Shown here piece by piece: positions 1 to 7,634 of a DNA stretch of 16,324 bases. The notes below the pieces were generated by a model. That model was given only the letters and a program-made list of their open reading frames with translations, searched no databases and was not told the DNA's origin. Numbering within the stretch: the stretch's first letter is position 1; the number at the start of each line of letters is the position of its first letter. The translations under genes were made by a program, and so were the position numbers. This stretch comes from Pseudomonadota bacterium (GTDB lineage Bacteria > Pseudomonadota > Alphaproteobacteria > Acetobacterales > Acetobacteraceae), in contig JAJZVE010000024.1 in NCBI GenBank assembly GCA_021845835.1, positions 1 to 16,324 of the forward strand. Reading direction: 5' to 3'.

Positions 1-2
1 AG

Positions 3-836
3 CTGCGGCCCGAACTGGTGTTCCACGCCGCGGCGCTGAAGCACGTGCCGATGGTGGAGGCGAACCGGCTGGAGGGTCTGCTCACCAACGCCGCCGGCAC
101 GCGCATCGTCGCCGAGGCGGCGCGCGCGGTGGCGGCGCGGGCGATGGTGCTGATCTCCACCGACAAGGCGGTGAACCCGACCAGCGTCATGGGTGCCTCC
201 AAGCGGCTGGCCGAGATGTATTGCCAGGGCCTCGACATGGCGGCGCGGCGGTCGCGGACCGGGATGCGCTGCATCACCGTGCGCTTCGGCAACGTGCTGG
301 GCAGCACCGGCTCGGTGGTGCCGCTGTTCCAGCGCCAGCTCGCGCGCGGCGGCCCGCTGACGGTGACGCACCCCGACATGCAGCGCTATTTCATGACAGT
401 GCGCGAGGCGGTCAGCCTCGTGCTGCAGGCGAGCGTGGTCGGCAGCGGCGAGGCGGTGCCGGAGGCGATGCGCGAGGGTGGCATCTTCGTGCTCGACATG
501 GGGCCGCCGGTGAAGATTGTTGACCTCGCGCGGCAGATGATCCGGCTGGCCGGCCTGCGGCCGGAGGTGGACGTGGAGATTCGCTTCACCGGTCTGCGCC
601 CGGGCGAGAAACTGTTCGAGGAGCTGTTCCATGGCCGCGAACCCGCGGTGCCGACCGGCGCGCCGGGGCTTCTGATGGCGACGCCGCGGACGGCAGACCC
701 GGCGATCGTCGGCCGCGCCATCGACGAGATCGCCACCGCCTGCCGCGGCGGCCAGGCGCGACTGGCGCTGGCGATGCTGGGGCGCCTGGTGCCCGAATTC
801 GCGGAAGCCGCCGGCGCCGACGCCGCGCATGGCTGA
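3..836 (+). CDS. FlaA1/CapD-family nucleotide-sugar 4,6-dehydratase, C-terminal part (5' end outside window)
   Basis: The reading frame is open from the window edge, so only the C-terminal part (about 277 codons) of a polysaccharide biosynthesis protein is present. The FlaA1/PglF/WbpM family removes water from UDP-GlcNAc or similar sugars, giving a 4-keto-6-deoxy sugar. Visible family marks are FHAAALKHVP near the start, the ISTDKAVNPTSVMGASK block, RFGNVLGSTGSVVP and GLRPGEKLFEEL near the end. In the catalytic block a Met stands where classical short-chain dehydrogenases have Tyr (MGASK instead of YxxxK), which is the known FlaA1-type variation. Longer family members carry N-terminal membrane helices, and these would lie upstream. 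The gene ends 27 bases before an aminotransferase gene, a pairing typical of 4-amino or 3-amino sugar synthesis for surface glycans. The family call is firm; the exact sugar is unknown. Confidence 0.9.
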   Translation: MRPELVFHAAALKHVPMVEANRLEGLLTNAAGTRIVAEAARAVAARAMVLISTDKAVNPTSVMGASKRLAEMYCQGLDMAARRSRTGMRCITVRFGNVLGSTGSVVPLFQRQLARGGPLTVTHPDMQRYFMTVREAVSLVLQASVVGSGEAVPEAMREGGIFVLDMGPPVKIVDLARQMIRLAGLRPEVDVEIRFTGLRPGEKLFEELFHGREPAVPTGAPGLLMATPRTADPAIVGRAIDEIATACRGGQARLALAMLGRLVPEFAEAAGADAAHG

Positions 837-863
837 GACGCTTAACCGTTCGGAGCGGACCGC

Positions 864-1997
864 ATGACCGCCGCTGCCCTGCCATTCCTCGACCTCCGTG
901 CGCAGCAGACGCGCATTGCCGCGGATCTGCGCCGGCGCATCGACGCGGTGCTGGATCATTGCCAGTTCATCCTCGGCCCGGAAGTCGCCGAGCTGGAAGC
1001 GCGGCTGGCGTCGTTCTGTGGCGCCGCGCAGTGCGTCGCGGTGTCGTCGGGGACCGATGCGCTGCAGATCGCGCTGATGGCGGAAGGCGTGGGCCGCGGC
1101 GACGCGGTGTTCCTGCCCGCCTTCACCTACACCGCGACCGCCGAGGTGCCGCTGCTGCTCGGCGCGACACCGGTGTTCTGCGATGTCGATCCGCGGACCT
1201 TCCAGATCGCGCCGGCATCGCTCGAATCGCGCATCGCCGCCGTGCGCCGCGCCGGGACGCTGCGCCCGCGCGCGCTGATCGGCGTCGATCTGTTCGGCCA
1301 GCCCGCCGACTGGCCCGCGTTGCGTGAGATCGCCTGGCGCGAGGGCATGTTTGCGCTGGACGACTGCGCGCAGAGTTTCGGCGCCAGCCTGCGCGGCGCA
1401 CGGCTGGGCCGCGCGGCCGACGCAACGGCGGTCAGCTTTTTTCCCTCCAAGCCGCTCGGTGCCTACGGCGACGGCGGTGCGCTGCTGACGGACGATGCCG
1501 CGCGCGCCGATCTCTATCGCAGCCTGCGCACGCATGGCGAGGGCACCACCCGCTACGAGGTCTTGCGCACCGGCATGAACGGCAGGCTGGACACGCTGCA
1601 GGCTGCGGTGCTGCTGAGCAAGCTGACCGTGTTCGAGGACGAATTGGCTGCCCGCGAGCGCGTCGCCCGTGCCTACGACGCGGCACTGGCGGATTTCGTG
1701 CAGGTGCCCGTGCGCGTGCCTGATTCGAGCAGTGCCTGGGCCATTTACGCAATTTTGTTGCAGAATTCAGCCGCGCGCGCGCGCTTGCAGGATGGGTTGC
1801 GGGCGGCAGGCGTGCCGTCGGCCGTCTATTATCCGCGCCCGCTGCACCGGCAGCCGGCCTATCGGGACGCGCATGACGGCGTTGCGTTGCCGGTCTCCGA
1901 GGATCTCGCCACGCGGATTCTGGCGCTGCCGATCCACCCCGATCTCTCGGAGGCAGACGTGGCGCTTGTCTCAGCCGCCGTGCGTGCCAACGTCTGA
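864..1997 (+). CDS. DegT/DnrJ/EryC1/StrS-family PLP-dependent sugar aminotransferase
   Basis: This 377-residue protein has the usual length for the family, which transfers an amino group, normally from glutamate, onto a keto nucleotide-sugar. Visible motifs are LDLRAQQ at the N-terminus, SSGTDALQIAL (PLP phosphate binding), AFTYTATAE, LDDCAQSFGA (the Asp that contacts the PLP pyridine nitrogen) and FFPSKPLGAYGDGGA, with the Schiff-base lysine at residue 196. The ATG at 864 follows GGAGCGGA at a suitable distance. The N-terminal part resembles WbpE-like enzymes that make 3-amino sugars, but a 4-aminotransferase acting on the upstream dehydratase product is equally compatible with the context. 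The enzyme is cytoplasmic and probably co-transcribed with the upstream dehydratase gene. The family is certain; the substrate is inferred only loosely. Confidence 0.94.
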   Translation: MTAAALPFLDLRAQQTRIAADLRRRIDAVLDHCQFILGPEVAELEARLASFCGAAQCVAVSSGTDALQIALMAEGVGRGDAVFLPAFTYTATAEVPLLLGATPVFCDVDPRTFQIAPASLESRIAAVRRAGTLRPRALIGVDLFGQPADWPALREIAWREGMFALDDCAQSFGASLRGARLGRAADATAVSFFPSKPLGAYGDGGALLTDDAARADLYRSLRTHGEGTTRYEVLRTGMNGRLDTLQAAVLLSKLTVFEDELAARERVARAYDAALADFVQVPVRVPDSSSAWAIYAILLQNSAARARLQDGLRAAGVPSAVYYPRPLHRQPAYRDAHDGVALPVSEDLATRILALPIHPDLSEADVALVSAAVRANV

Positions 1998-2000
1998 GGC

Positions 2001-2176
2001 ATGCTGCCAACCGTTTCCGCCCCGCGCGAGGCGGTGCTGGCGCAGGCGGCGCGGAACTGGTCAACACCGCGTTCCTCCGCCACTACCGCCATCTTGCCCG
2101 CGCCCACTTCACCATCAGGCGGCTGGAACGACAGTATGGCAGCGCGGCGGTACAAGCCGTCTCAGGTGCCTTGTAG
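2001..2176 (+). pseudogene. possible short gene with a one-base frameshift, unknown function
   Basis: I do not recognise this product. An ATG at 2001, three bases after the aminotransferase stop codon, opens a frame reading MLPTVSAPREAVLAQAAR. From about 2054 the protein-like sequence continues in another frame as ELVNTAFLRHYRHLARAHF, then TIRRLERQYG, and stops at TAG 2174-2176. Restoring one G in the GG at 2053-2054 would join the two parts into a basic, probably helical protein of about 58 residues. Codon third positions in the second part are mostly G or C, as in real genes here. The join is my inference. The alternatives are a sequencing error or chance coding look in GC-rich DNA. Its 3' half lies opposite the meaningless tail of the minus-strand UdgX remnant. 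Confidence 0.35.
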
Positions 2177-2619
2177 CCGCGCCGCGAGCCGCAGGTCGGC
2201 GGGATCGGCCGGCCGCGCTTCCGCCCGATCGTGACGAGCCGCCCCAGCACCGCCTGCGCCGCCGTCGCCCCCAGCAGTACCGTGACCCGCGGGTGGATTT
2301 CGGCGCGTTCCACATCCAGCCACAGCTTGCAGGCGATGATCTCGGTGCGGTCGGGCTTCTGGTGGATGCGGCGCTTGCCGCGCAAGGCGAATTTGAAGTG
2401 CTTCACCGCGTCGGTGACATAGACGCCCTCGCGTGCGATCCCCGCCTCGGCCAGCGCGTGGTCCAGCAGCCGTCCCGCCGGGCCGACGAAGGGGCAGGCG
2501 GTCGCTTCGGCCGCGGCGCGGGCGAGCGGCGAGTTTGCGGGCAGGATCGAGGCGGCCACGTCTGTCTTGCTCCCGGACGCAATCCGCGCGACCCTGTGCC
2601 GTGCGAATCTTTCCAGCAA
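2083..2619 (-). pseudogene. UdgX-type uracil-DNA glycosylase remnant, internally deleted and with degenerate C-terminus
   Basis: The minus-strand frame holds a clear core of the UdgX family, a uracil-DNA glycosylase with an iron-sulfur cluster that can crosslink covalently to DNA uracil through a loop histidine. Seen are FVGPAGRLLDHALAEAG, VYVTDAVKHFKF, the diagnostic KRRIHQKP loop (the His is residue 86 counting from 2619), IIACKLWL with one expected cluster cysteine, and VLLGATAAQAVLG. Missing are the GEQPGDQED-type active-site segment that should precede FVGPAG, and the C-terminal VHPS motif. The residues before FVGPAG (LARAAAEATACP) look like the family N-terminus (LxxAAAxCxACP), as though roughly 40 codons were cut out at a shared Cys-Pro near 2490-2497. 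The first cysteine of that pair is Ala. Similarity fades after about residue 140 (position 2200). The only upstream start is TTG. It is very probably non-functional. Confidence 0.72.
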
Positions 2620-3107
2620 GCGCGGCGCCGCCGCGATGGTTTTCCTGGCCGTGGCATGACGGGCGACCGGCGGCCGCGGTGGCGGTTGCGGTGCTCGCCG
2701 CCGCTTCGGCGCTGGCGCAAACCGCTGCCCCCGTCGGCCCCGACACGCTCGAACAGGTGTCGGAGAACAAGGTGGTGGCGGTGCTCGGCCTCGCCGCCCG
2801 TGGCGGCGACGGCAAGGAGATCGGGCGCATCGTCGATGTGCTGGTCGACGAAGCCGGCAGGCCGCGTGCCGCCGTGATCGACGTGGGCGGGTTCCTCGGC
2901 ATGGGCAATCGCAAGGTGGCCGTGGACTGGGGGGTCATCCGCTTCACTTTGGGCAAGGCGGCGGTGGCGACGCTGCGCGTCCCCTCCGAGGTGATCAAGT
3001 CGGCGCCCGCCTACGATCCCGCCAAGCCGGTCGAGGCGGTGGGCCTGCCGGAGCCGGTCGTCCCGCCCGCTGCCGCTCCGGCGCCGCCGGCGCCGCCGTC
3101 CAATTGA
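2601..3107 (+). CDS. PRC-barrel domain protein, probably exported (start uncertain)
   Basis: The product carries one PRC-barrel domain: VVAVLGLAARGGDGKEIGRI, VDVLVDEAGRPRAAVIDVGG, FLGMGNRKVAVDWGVIRF and a final helix, followed by a Pro/Ala-rich tail. PRC-barrels are small beta domains found in photosynthetic reaction-centre H subunits, in RimM and in many short exported alphaproteobacterial proteins of unknown role. A hydrophobic stretch ending in ASALAQ, just before the domain, looks like a signal peptide with cleavage near ALA-QTA. No ATG exists in this frame. GTG 2601 gives 168 residues and is the only nearby start that puts arginines before the hydrophobic stretch. GTG 2679 gives 142 residues but an uncharged N-terminus, and neither has a good ribosome site. 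ATGs at 2636 and 2656 lie in the other two frames, so a frameshift may have cut off the true start. The domain is certain; the start is not. Confidence 0.75.
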   Translation: MRIFPASAAPPRWFSWPWHDGRPAAAVAVAVLAAASALAQTAAPVGPDTLEQVSENKVVAVLGLAARGGDGKEIGRIVDVLVDEAGRPRAAVIDVGGFLGMGNRKVAVDWGVIRFTLGKAAVATLRVPSEVIKSAPAYDPAKPVEAVGLPEPVVPPAAAPAPPAPPSN

Positions 3108-3117
3108 GCGGCTGCCC

Positions 3118-4377
3118 GTGCGCGCACAGGGACCGCCGGACCCGCCGCCGGACGGAGCCGGCCTGCGGGCGCTCGACTGGCTGAACTTCTTCGTCGCCAA
3201 TCTGCAGACCGGTTTCGGCCCGTTCATTGCCGTCTATCTGACCACGCACAAATGGACGCAGGGTCAGATCGGAGTCGCGCTCTCGGTCGGTTCGGCCGTG
3301 ACCATGCTCGCCCAGGTGCCCGGCGGCATGCTGGTCGATGCCCTGCGACAGAAGCGCCTCGCCGCCACCATCGGCCTCGCCGCCATCGCGGCCAGCGCAT
3401 TGCTGCTGGCGATCTGGCCGGAGCGGCTGCCGGTCATGCTGGCGCAGGGGCTGCACGGATTCGCGAGCTGCGTGCTGGTGCCCGCCATCGCCGCCATCAC
3501 GCTGAACCGGGTCGGGCGGCGCGCCTACGCCGAGCGGCTCGGCCGCAACGCCCGCTTCGCCGCCATCGGCAACGCCGCCGGTGCGGCGCTGATGGGTGCG
3601 ATCGGCAGCTACGTGTCCAGCCGCGCCGTGTTCTGGTTTGCCGCTGCGCTCAGCCTGCCGGCGCTGTTCTCGGTGCAGGCGATGCCGTCGCGCGATCCAC
3701 CGGTCGATCCCGACCTCGCCGCCGCTATCGAGCCGCGCGAGGCCGGCCGGGACTCGATATGGCAGGTTATGCTGGACCGGCGGCTGCTGGCATTCACGCT
3801 TTGCATCCTCTGCTTCCAGTTCGCCAACGCCGCCATGCTGCCGGTGGCGGCGGCCGAGGTGACGCGGCAGGCGGGGAACCGCGCCAACCTGATCATCGCC
3901 GCCTGCCTCGTGGTGCCGCAGGCGGTGGTGGCGCTGCTCTCGCCCGGCGTCGGGCGGCTGGCCGAGCGGCGTGGGCGGCGCTTCGTGCTGTTGCTCGGGT
4001 TCCTGGCGCTGCCGGTGCGCGGGCTGCTGCTGGCGACGCTGGCCAGCCCGGCCATGATCGTCGCGAGTCAGTTGCTGGACGGCGTGGGCGGTGCCGTGAT
4101 CGGCGTGCTGCTGCCGCTGGTGGCGGCGGACCTGACGCGCGGCACCGGGCGGTTCAACCTGTGCATGGGCGGCATCGGCCTCGGCGTCGGCGTCGGCGCG
4201 ACACTGAGCACGGCGATGGCGGGCGACCTCGCCGGGCGCTTCGGCAGCAGCGTTGCCTTCCTGGCGCTCACCTTCGTCGGTGCCGCCGCGGTGCTGCTGG
4301 TCGTGCTCGCGATGCCGGAAACGCAGCCCGCCAGCAAACCGGTCAGGCTGACGACGCCCCCATCGCCTGGCGGATGA
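3118..4377 (+). CDS. MFS transporter
   Basis: This 419-residue protein has the usual length and about twelve hydrophobic helices of the major facilitator superfamily, so it is an inner-membrane secondary transporter. The first helix region contains LDWLNFFVANLQTGFGPF. The loop between helices 2 and 3 (GGMLVDALRQKR) and that between helices 8 and 9 (GVGRLAERRGRRF) are the degenerate motif-A repeats expected of the family. The substrate cannot be told; the overall look is that of drug/metabolite efflux or unassigned MFS proteins. The start is GTG, 10 bases after the PRC-barrel stop codon, with GAGCGG upstream. A shared transcript with the PRC-barrel gene is likely. Its 3' end overlaps the converging ubiquinone hydroxylase gene by 35 bases, and no terminator hairpin is apparent in the overlap. 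Confidence 0.9.
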   Translation: MRAQGPPDPPPDGAGLRALDWLNFFVANLQTGFGPFIAVYLTTHKWTQGQIGVALSVGSAVTMLAQVPGGMLVDALRQKRLAATIGLAAIAASALLLAIWPERLPVMLAQGLHGFASCVLVPAIAAITLNRVGRRAYAERLGRNARFAAIGNAAGAALMGAIGSYVSSRAVFWFAAALSLPALFSVQAMPSRDPPVDPDLAAAIEPREAGRDSIWQVMLDRRLLAFTLCILCFQFANAAMLPVAAAEVTRQAGNRANLIIAACLVVPQAVVALLSPGVGRLAERRGRRFVLLLGFLALPVRGLLLATLASPAMIVASQLLDGVGGAVIGVLLPLVAADLTRGTGRFNLCMGGIGLGVGVGATLSTAMAGDLAGRFGSSVAFLALTFVGAAAVLLVVLAMPETQPASKPVRLTTPPSPGG

Positions 4378-5557
4378 ACAGGCGCTTCAGCGGCGGCAGC
4401 CGATGCACCGCCGCGATCCCCAGGTCGCGTGCCGTGCGGACCAGCCCGATGTCGTTGCCGAACAGCCGTTCCAGCCCGTGCATGCCGGCCAGCATCAGCA
4501 GGTTGTCGGGCCGCCGCCGTGCCTGGTAGCGGCGCAGCAGCGCCGGCGCCCCCGGATCCTCGCCGGCCGCCGCCGCGGCGATCACCAGCTCGGCCAGCGC
4601 CGCCGCGTCGCGGAACCCGAGATTAAGCCCCTGGCCGGCGATCGGATGCACGCCATGCGCAGCATCGCCGACCAGCGCCAGCCGCTCCGCCGTGTAGCGG
4701 TGTGCATGCATGGCGGACAGCGGATAGCTCCAGCGCCGCCCGATCGGCCGCACCGTGCCGAGATGCGGCCCGAGCCGGCGGACCACTTCTCGGGCAAAGC
4801 CGTCGTCCGGCAGCGCCAGCACGCGCCTGGCCAAGGCGTTGCGCTCGCTCCAGACGATCGCCGAGACGTTGGGCGCTCCTTCGGTCGGTGCCATCGGCAG
4901 TTGCGCGAACGGGCCGGACGGCAGGAAATGCTCCAGCGCCACCGCGTTGTGTGGGTGCTCATGCGCGATGGCGAACACGATTCCGGTCGCGCCATAGTCG
5001 ATGCGCGTCACCGGGATGCCGGCCTGCTCGCGCAGCGGGCTGGACCGCCCTTCGGCGGCGACCACGAGGCGGGTTGCGATCTCCGGCCCGCCGGCGATGC
5101 GCACCAGGGCGCCGTCGGTGGCACGCTCGACCTGCGCCGCGGCAGGGGCGAACACATGCAGGGTCGGCAGCTCGCGCAGGCGCGCATTCAACGCCATGCG
5201 CAGGCTGCGCGCCTCCACCATCCAGCCGAACGCCTCCGCACCGGCCTCGCGGGCGCCGAAATGCAGGAATAGCGGCGAGGCGGGGCGGCCGACGCGCCCG
5301 TCGGTGACGCGGATGTCGCGTATCGCACCGGCGGGGAAGGGGAGGCGCGCCCACAGGCCGGCCGCCTCCAGCAGGGCGCGCGGACCGGCGGCCACGGCGT
5401 AGGCACGGCCGTCGAAATCCGGGTGCTCCATCGGCGGCAGCATGGCGCGGTCGAGGATGGCGACTTCCAGCCCGGCCGCGGCCAGTCGGCAGGCAAGTGC
5501 GCCACCCACCGGCCCCGCGCCCACGATGCAGACATCCACCTCGATGGGCTTGCCCAT
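4343..5557 (-). CDS. UbiH/UbiF/VisC/COQ6-family FAD-dependent hydroxylase (ubiquinone biosynthesis)
   Basis: This 404-residue FAD monooxygenase is predicted to hydroxylate the aromatic ring of a ubiquinone precursor using NAD(P)H and O2 at the inner face of the membrane. Motifs in order: the FAD dinucleotide fold VCIVGAGPVGGALACRLAAAG (glycine motif at residues 13-18), the mid-protein VAAEGRSSPLRE (Glu replaces the usual Asp of the DG motif), and the second FAD motif GDAAHGVHPIAGQGLNLGF at about 297-315. The open frame continues 50 codons upstream, but I chose the ATG at 5557. It is preceded by AAGGCAGG at the right distance, it begins directly with the FAD fold, and the longer version would cover the glnK promoter region. 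Which ring position it modifies (UbiH, UbiF, UbiI, UbiL or UbiM type) cannot be settled here. It is divergent from glnK and overlaps the MFS gene tail to tail. Confidence 0.9.
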   Translation of the reverse strand: MGKPIEVDVCIVGAGPVGGALACRLAAAGLEVAILDRAMLPPMEHPDFDGRAYAVAAGPRALLEAAGLWARLPFPAGAIRDIRVTDGRVGRPASPLFLHFGAREAGAEAFGWMVEARSLRMALNARLRELPTLHVFAPAAAQVERATDGALVRIAGGPEIATRLVVAAEGRSSPLREQAGIPVTRIDYGATGIVFAIAHEHPHNAVALEHFLPSGPFAQLPMAPTEGAPNVSAIVWSERNALARRVLALPDDGFAREVVRRLGPHLGTVRPIGRRWSYPLSAMHAHRYTAERLALVGDAAHGVHPIAGQGLNLGFRDAAALAELVIAAAAAGEDPGAPALLRRYQARRRPDNLLMLAGMHGLERLFGNDIGLVRTARDLGIAAVHRLPPLKRLFIRQAMGASSA

Positions 5558-5619
5558 GACCTGCCTTGGTTCCGTGCAGCGGCAGAGGAGGCGCGGCGCG
5601 CCGGAATTGCAACCCGCTG

Positions 5620-5641
5620 CCTGCGCTTTGTGCAGCGCAGG
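5620..5641. repeat. 8-bp perfect inverted repeat upstream of the glnK promoter
   Basis: CCTGCGCT (5620-5627) and AGCGCAGG (5634-5641) are exact reverse complements around the six-base spacer TTGTGC. The repeat sits roughly 60-80 bases upstream of the transcription start predicted from the sigma-54 element, where an NtrC dimer would be expected to bind. It does not match the textbook NtrC site (TGCAC...GTGCA), although GTGC occurs in the spacer. It could be a regulator site, a hairpin in the 5' leader of the divergent hydroxylase transcript, or chance in GC-rich DNA. Confidence 0.4.
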
Positions 5642-5673
5642 GCCCGCCGGACGCTGCCGGGCCGGAACCGCGG

Positions 5674-6108
<435 letters not shown>

Positions 6109-6148
6109 GCAGGCTCAATTCCGACAGGAAGACGAGGGACAATCGAGA

Positions 6149-7564
6149 ATGAGAAGGCTGACCCACACCCTGGCGGCGCGCGCGGGGCTTGCGCTGTTGC
6201 CGCTGCTGCTGGCCGCGCCCGCTTTCGCCGACGATCAGCCGGCGGCGGCCGCAGCAGCCCCCGCTGCCGCGGCGGTCGCCGCCGCCGTCACCAAGATCGA
6301 CAGCGGCGACACCGCCTGGATGCTGGCCAGCACGGCGCTGGTGCTGATGATGACCATTCCGGGCCTGGCGCTGTTCTACGGCGGTATGGTGCGCAAGAAG
6401 AACATCCTTGCCACCATCATGCAGTCCTTCACCATCTGCTGCCTGGTCACGGTCACCTGGATGGTGGCGGGCTACAGCCTCGCGTTCACCAACGGCAACG
6501 CCTATATCGGCGACCTGTCGCGCTTCTTCCTCTCGGGCTTCGGCCAGAACTGGGACAAGGCGTTCACGCTCGGCGCCGGCGTGGACTCGGCGGTGCCGAC
6601 GACCATCCCCGAGAGCGTCTATATGATGTTCCAGATGACGTTCGCGATCATCACGCCGGCGCTGATCGCGGGCGCGTTCGCGGACCGCATGAAGTTCTCG
6701 GCCATGTGCCTGTTCATGGTGCTGTGGTCGCTGTTCGTCTATTCGCCGATCGCGCACTGGGTCTGGAGCGCGACCGGCTGGCTCGGTGCCGGCGTGTTCG
6801 GCCTGCCGGGTGCGGCGGACTTCGCCGGCGGCACGGTGGTGCACATCAATGCCGGCGTCGCCGGCCTGGTGGCGGCACTCGTACTGGGCAAGCGCGTCGG
6901 CTACGGCAGCGACAACATGGCGCCGTATAACGTCGCCTATGCCGTGATCGGCGCCTCGCTGCTATGGGTCGGCTGGTTCGGCTTCAATGCCGGCTCCGCG
7001 GTGGCGGCGAACGGCCGCGCCGGCATGGCGATGACGGTGACGCAGATCGCCACCGCCGCGGCGGCGCTGGCGTGGACGTTCGCGGAATGGGGCAGCAAGG
7101 GCAAGCCGAGCGTGCTCGGCGCCGCCTCCGGCGCGGTGGCCGGCCTGGTCGCGATCACGCCGGCCTCGGGCTTCGTGTTGCCCGGCCCGGCGCTGATCAT
7201 CGGCATCGCCGCGGGCGTGATCTGCTTCTGGTCGGCGACCAGCCTCAAGCACGTGCTCGGCTATGACGACAGCCTCGATGCCTTCGGCGTGCATGGTGTT
7301 GGCGGCATCATCGGCGCGTTGCTCACCGGCGTGTTCGCCTTCGGCCCGTTCACCGCCACCAAGGACGCGCCGCTGGGCGTCAACATCGGTGGCATCGCGC
7401 AGTTCGAGGCGCAGGTGATCGCGGTGCTGGCGACGCTGGTCTGGAGCGGCGTGGTCAGCTTCGTGCTGTTCAAGATCGTCGATGTGGTGATCGGTCTGCG
7501 CGTCACCGAGGAAGAAGAGATGGAGGGCCTCGACGTGGTCCTTCACGGCGAACGCCTCGGCTGA
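6149..7564 (+). CDS. amtB: ammonium transporter AmtB
   Basis: This 471-residue inner-membrane ammonium channel works as a trimer. A signal peptide (residues 1-27, ending APAFA) is followed by an Ala/Pro-rich linker and then the eleven-helix Amt core starting near residue 53. The family marks are LALFYGGMVRKKN, the ammonium-site Asp at 224 in DFAGGTVVHINAG, and the twin pore histidines at residues 232 and 382 (FGVHGVGGIIGALLTGVFA). The C-terminal cytoplasmic tail (RVTEEEEMEGLD) is the part that contacts GlnK. The ATG at 6149 is preferred over an upstream in-frame ATG at 6092, because it is preceded by GACGAGGGA and starts directly with the signal peptide, whereas 6092 would overlap glnK. It is co-transcribed with glnK and ends just before a strong hairpin. 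Confidence 0.96.
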   Translation: MRRLTHTLAARAGLALLPLLLAAPAFADDQPAAAAAAPAAAAVAAAVTKIDSGDTAWMLASTALVLMMTIPGLALFYGGMVRKKNILATIMQSFTICCLVTVTWMVAGYSLAFTNGNAYIGDLSRFFLSGFGQNWDKAFTLGAGVDSAVPTTIPESVYMMFQMTFAIITPALIAGAFADRMKFSAMCLFMVLWSLFVYSPIAHWVWSATGWLGAGVFGLPGAADFAGGTVVHINAGVAGLVAALVLGKRVGYGSDNMAPYNVAYAVIGASLLWVGWFGFNAGSAVAANGRAGMAMTVTQIATAAAALAWTFAEWGSKGKPSVLGAASGAVAGLVAITPASGFVLPGPALIIGIAAGVICFWSATSLKHVLGYDDSLDAFGVHGVGGIIGALLTGVFAFGPFTATKDAPLGVNIGGIAQFEAQVIAVLATLVWSGVVSFVLFKIVDVVIGLRVTEEEEMEGLDVVLHGERLG

Positions 7565-7577
7565 GGCCCTCCCCCCG

Positions 7578-7605
7578 ACCCTCTCCCGCACGGGCGGGAG
7601 AGGGT
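7578..7605. terminator. strong hairpin between converging amtB and lipoprotein genes, likely bidirectional terminator
   Basis: ACCCTCTCCCGC (7578-7589) and GCGGGAGAGGGT (7594-7605) form a perfect 12-bp stem with a four-base loop (ACGG). It begins 14 bases after the amtB stop codon and lies before the stop codon of the minus-strand lipoprotein gene, exactly where a shared terminator belongs. No clear T run follows on either strand. The CCCTCTCCCG...CGGGAGAGGG pattern resembles palindromes dispersed in many copies in proteobacterial intergenic regions, so it may also be a REP-like repeat. I see no second copy in this window. Confidence 0.7.
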
Positions 7606-7634
7606 TACGTGCAGCGCCCGGCGAAGGGCCGGCG

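Noticed and set aside
1669..2877. A long plus-strand frame of about 400 codons over the aminotransferase end and the decayed region.
   Set aside because: It is arginine/proline-rich shadow translation, starts inside the aminotransferase gene, and has no recognisable domain.
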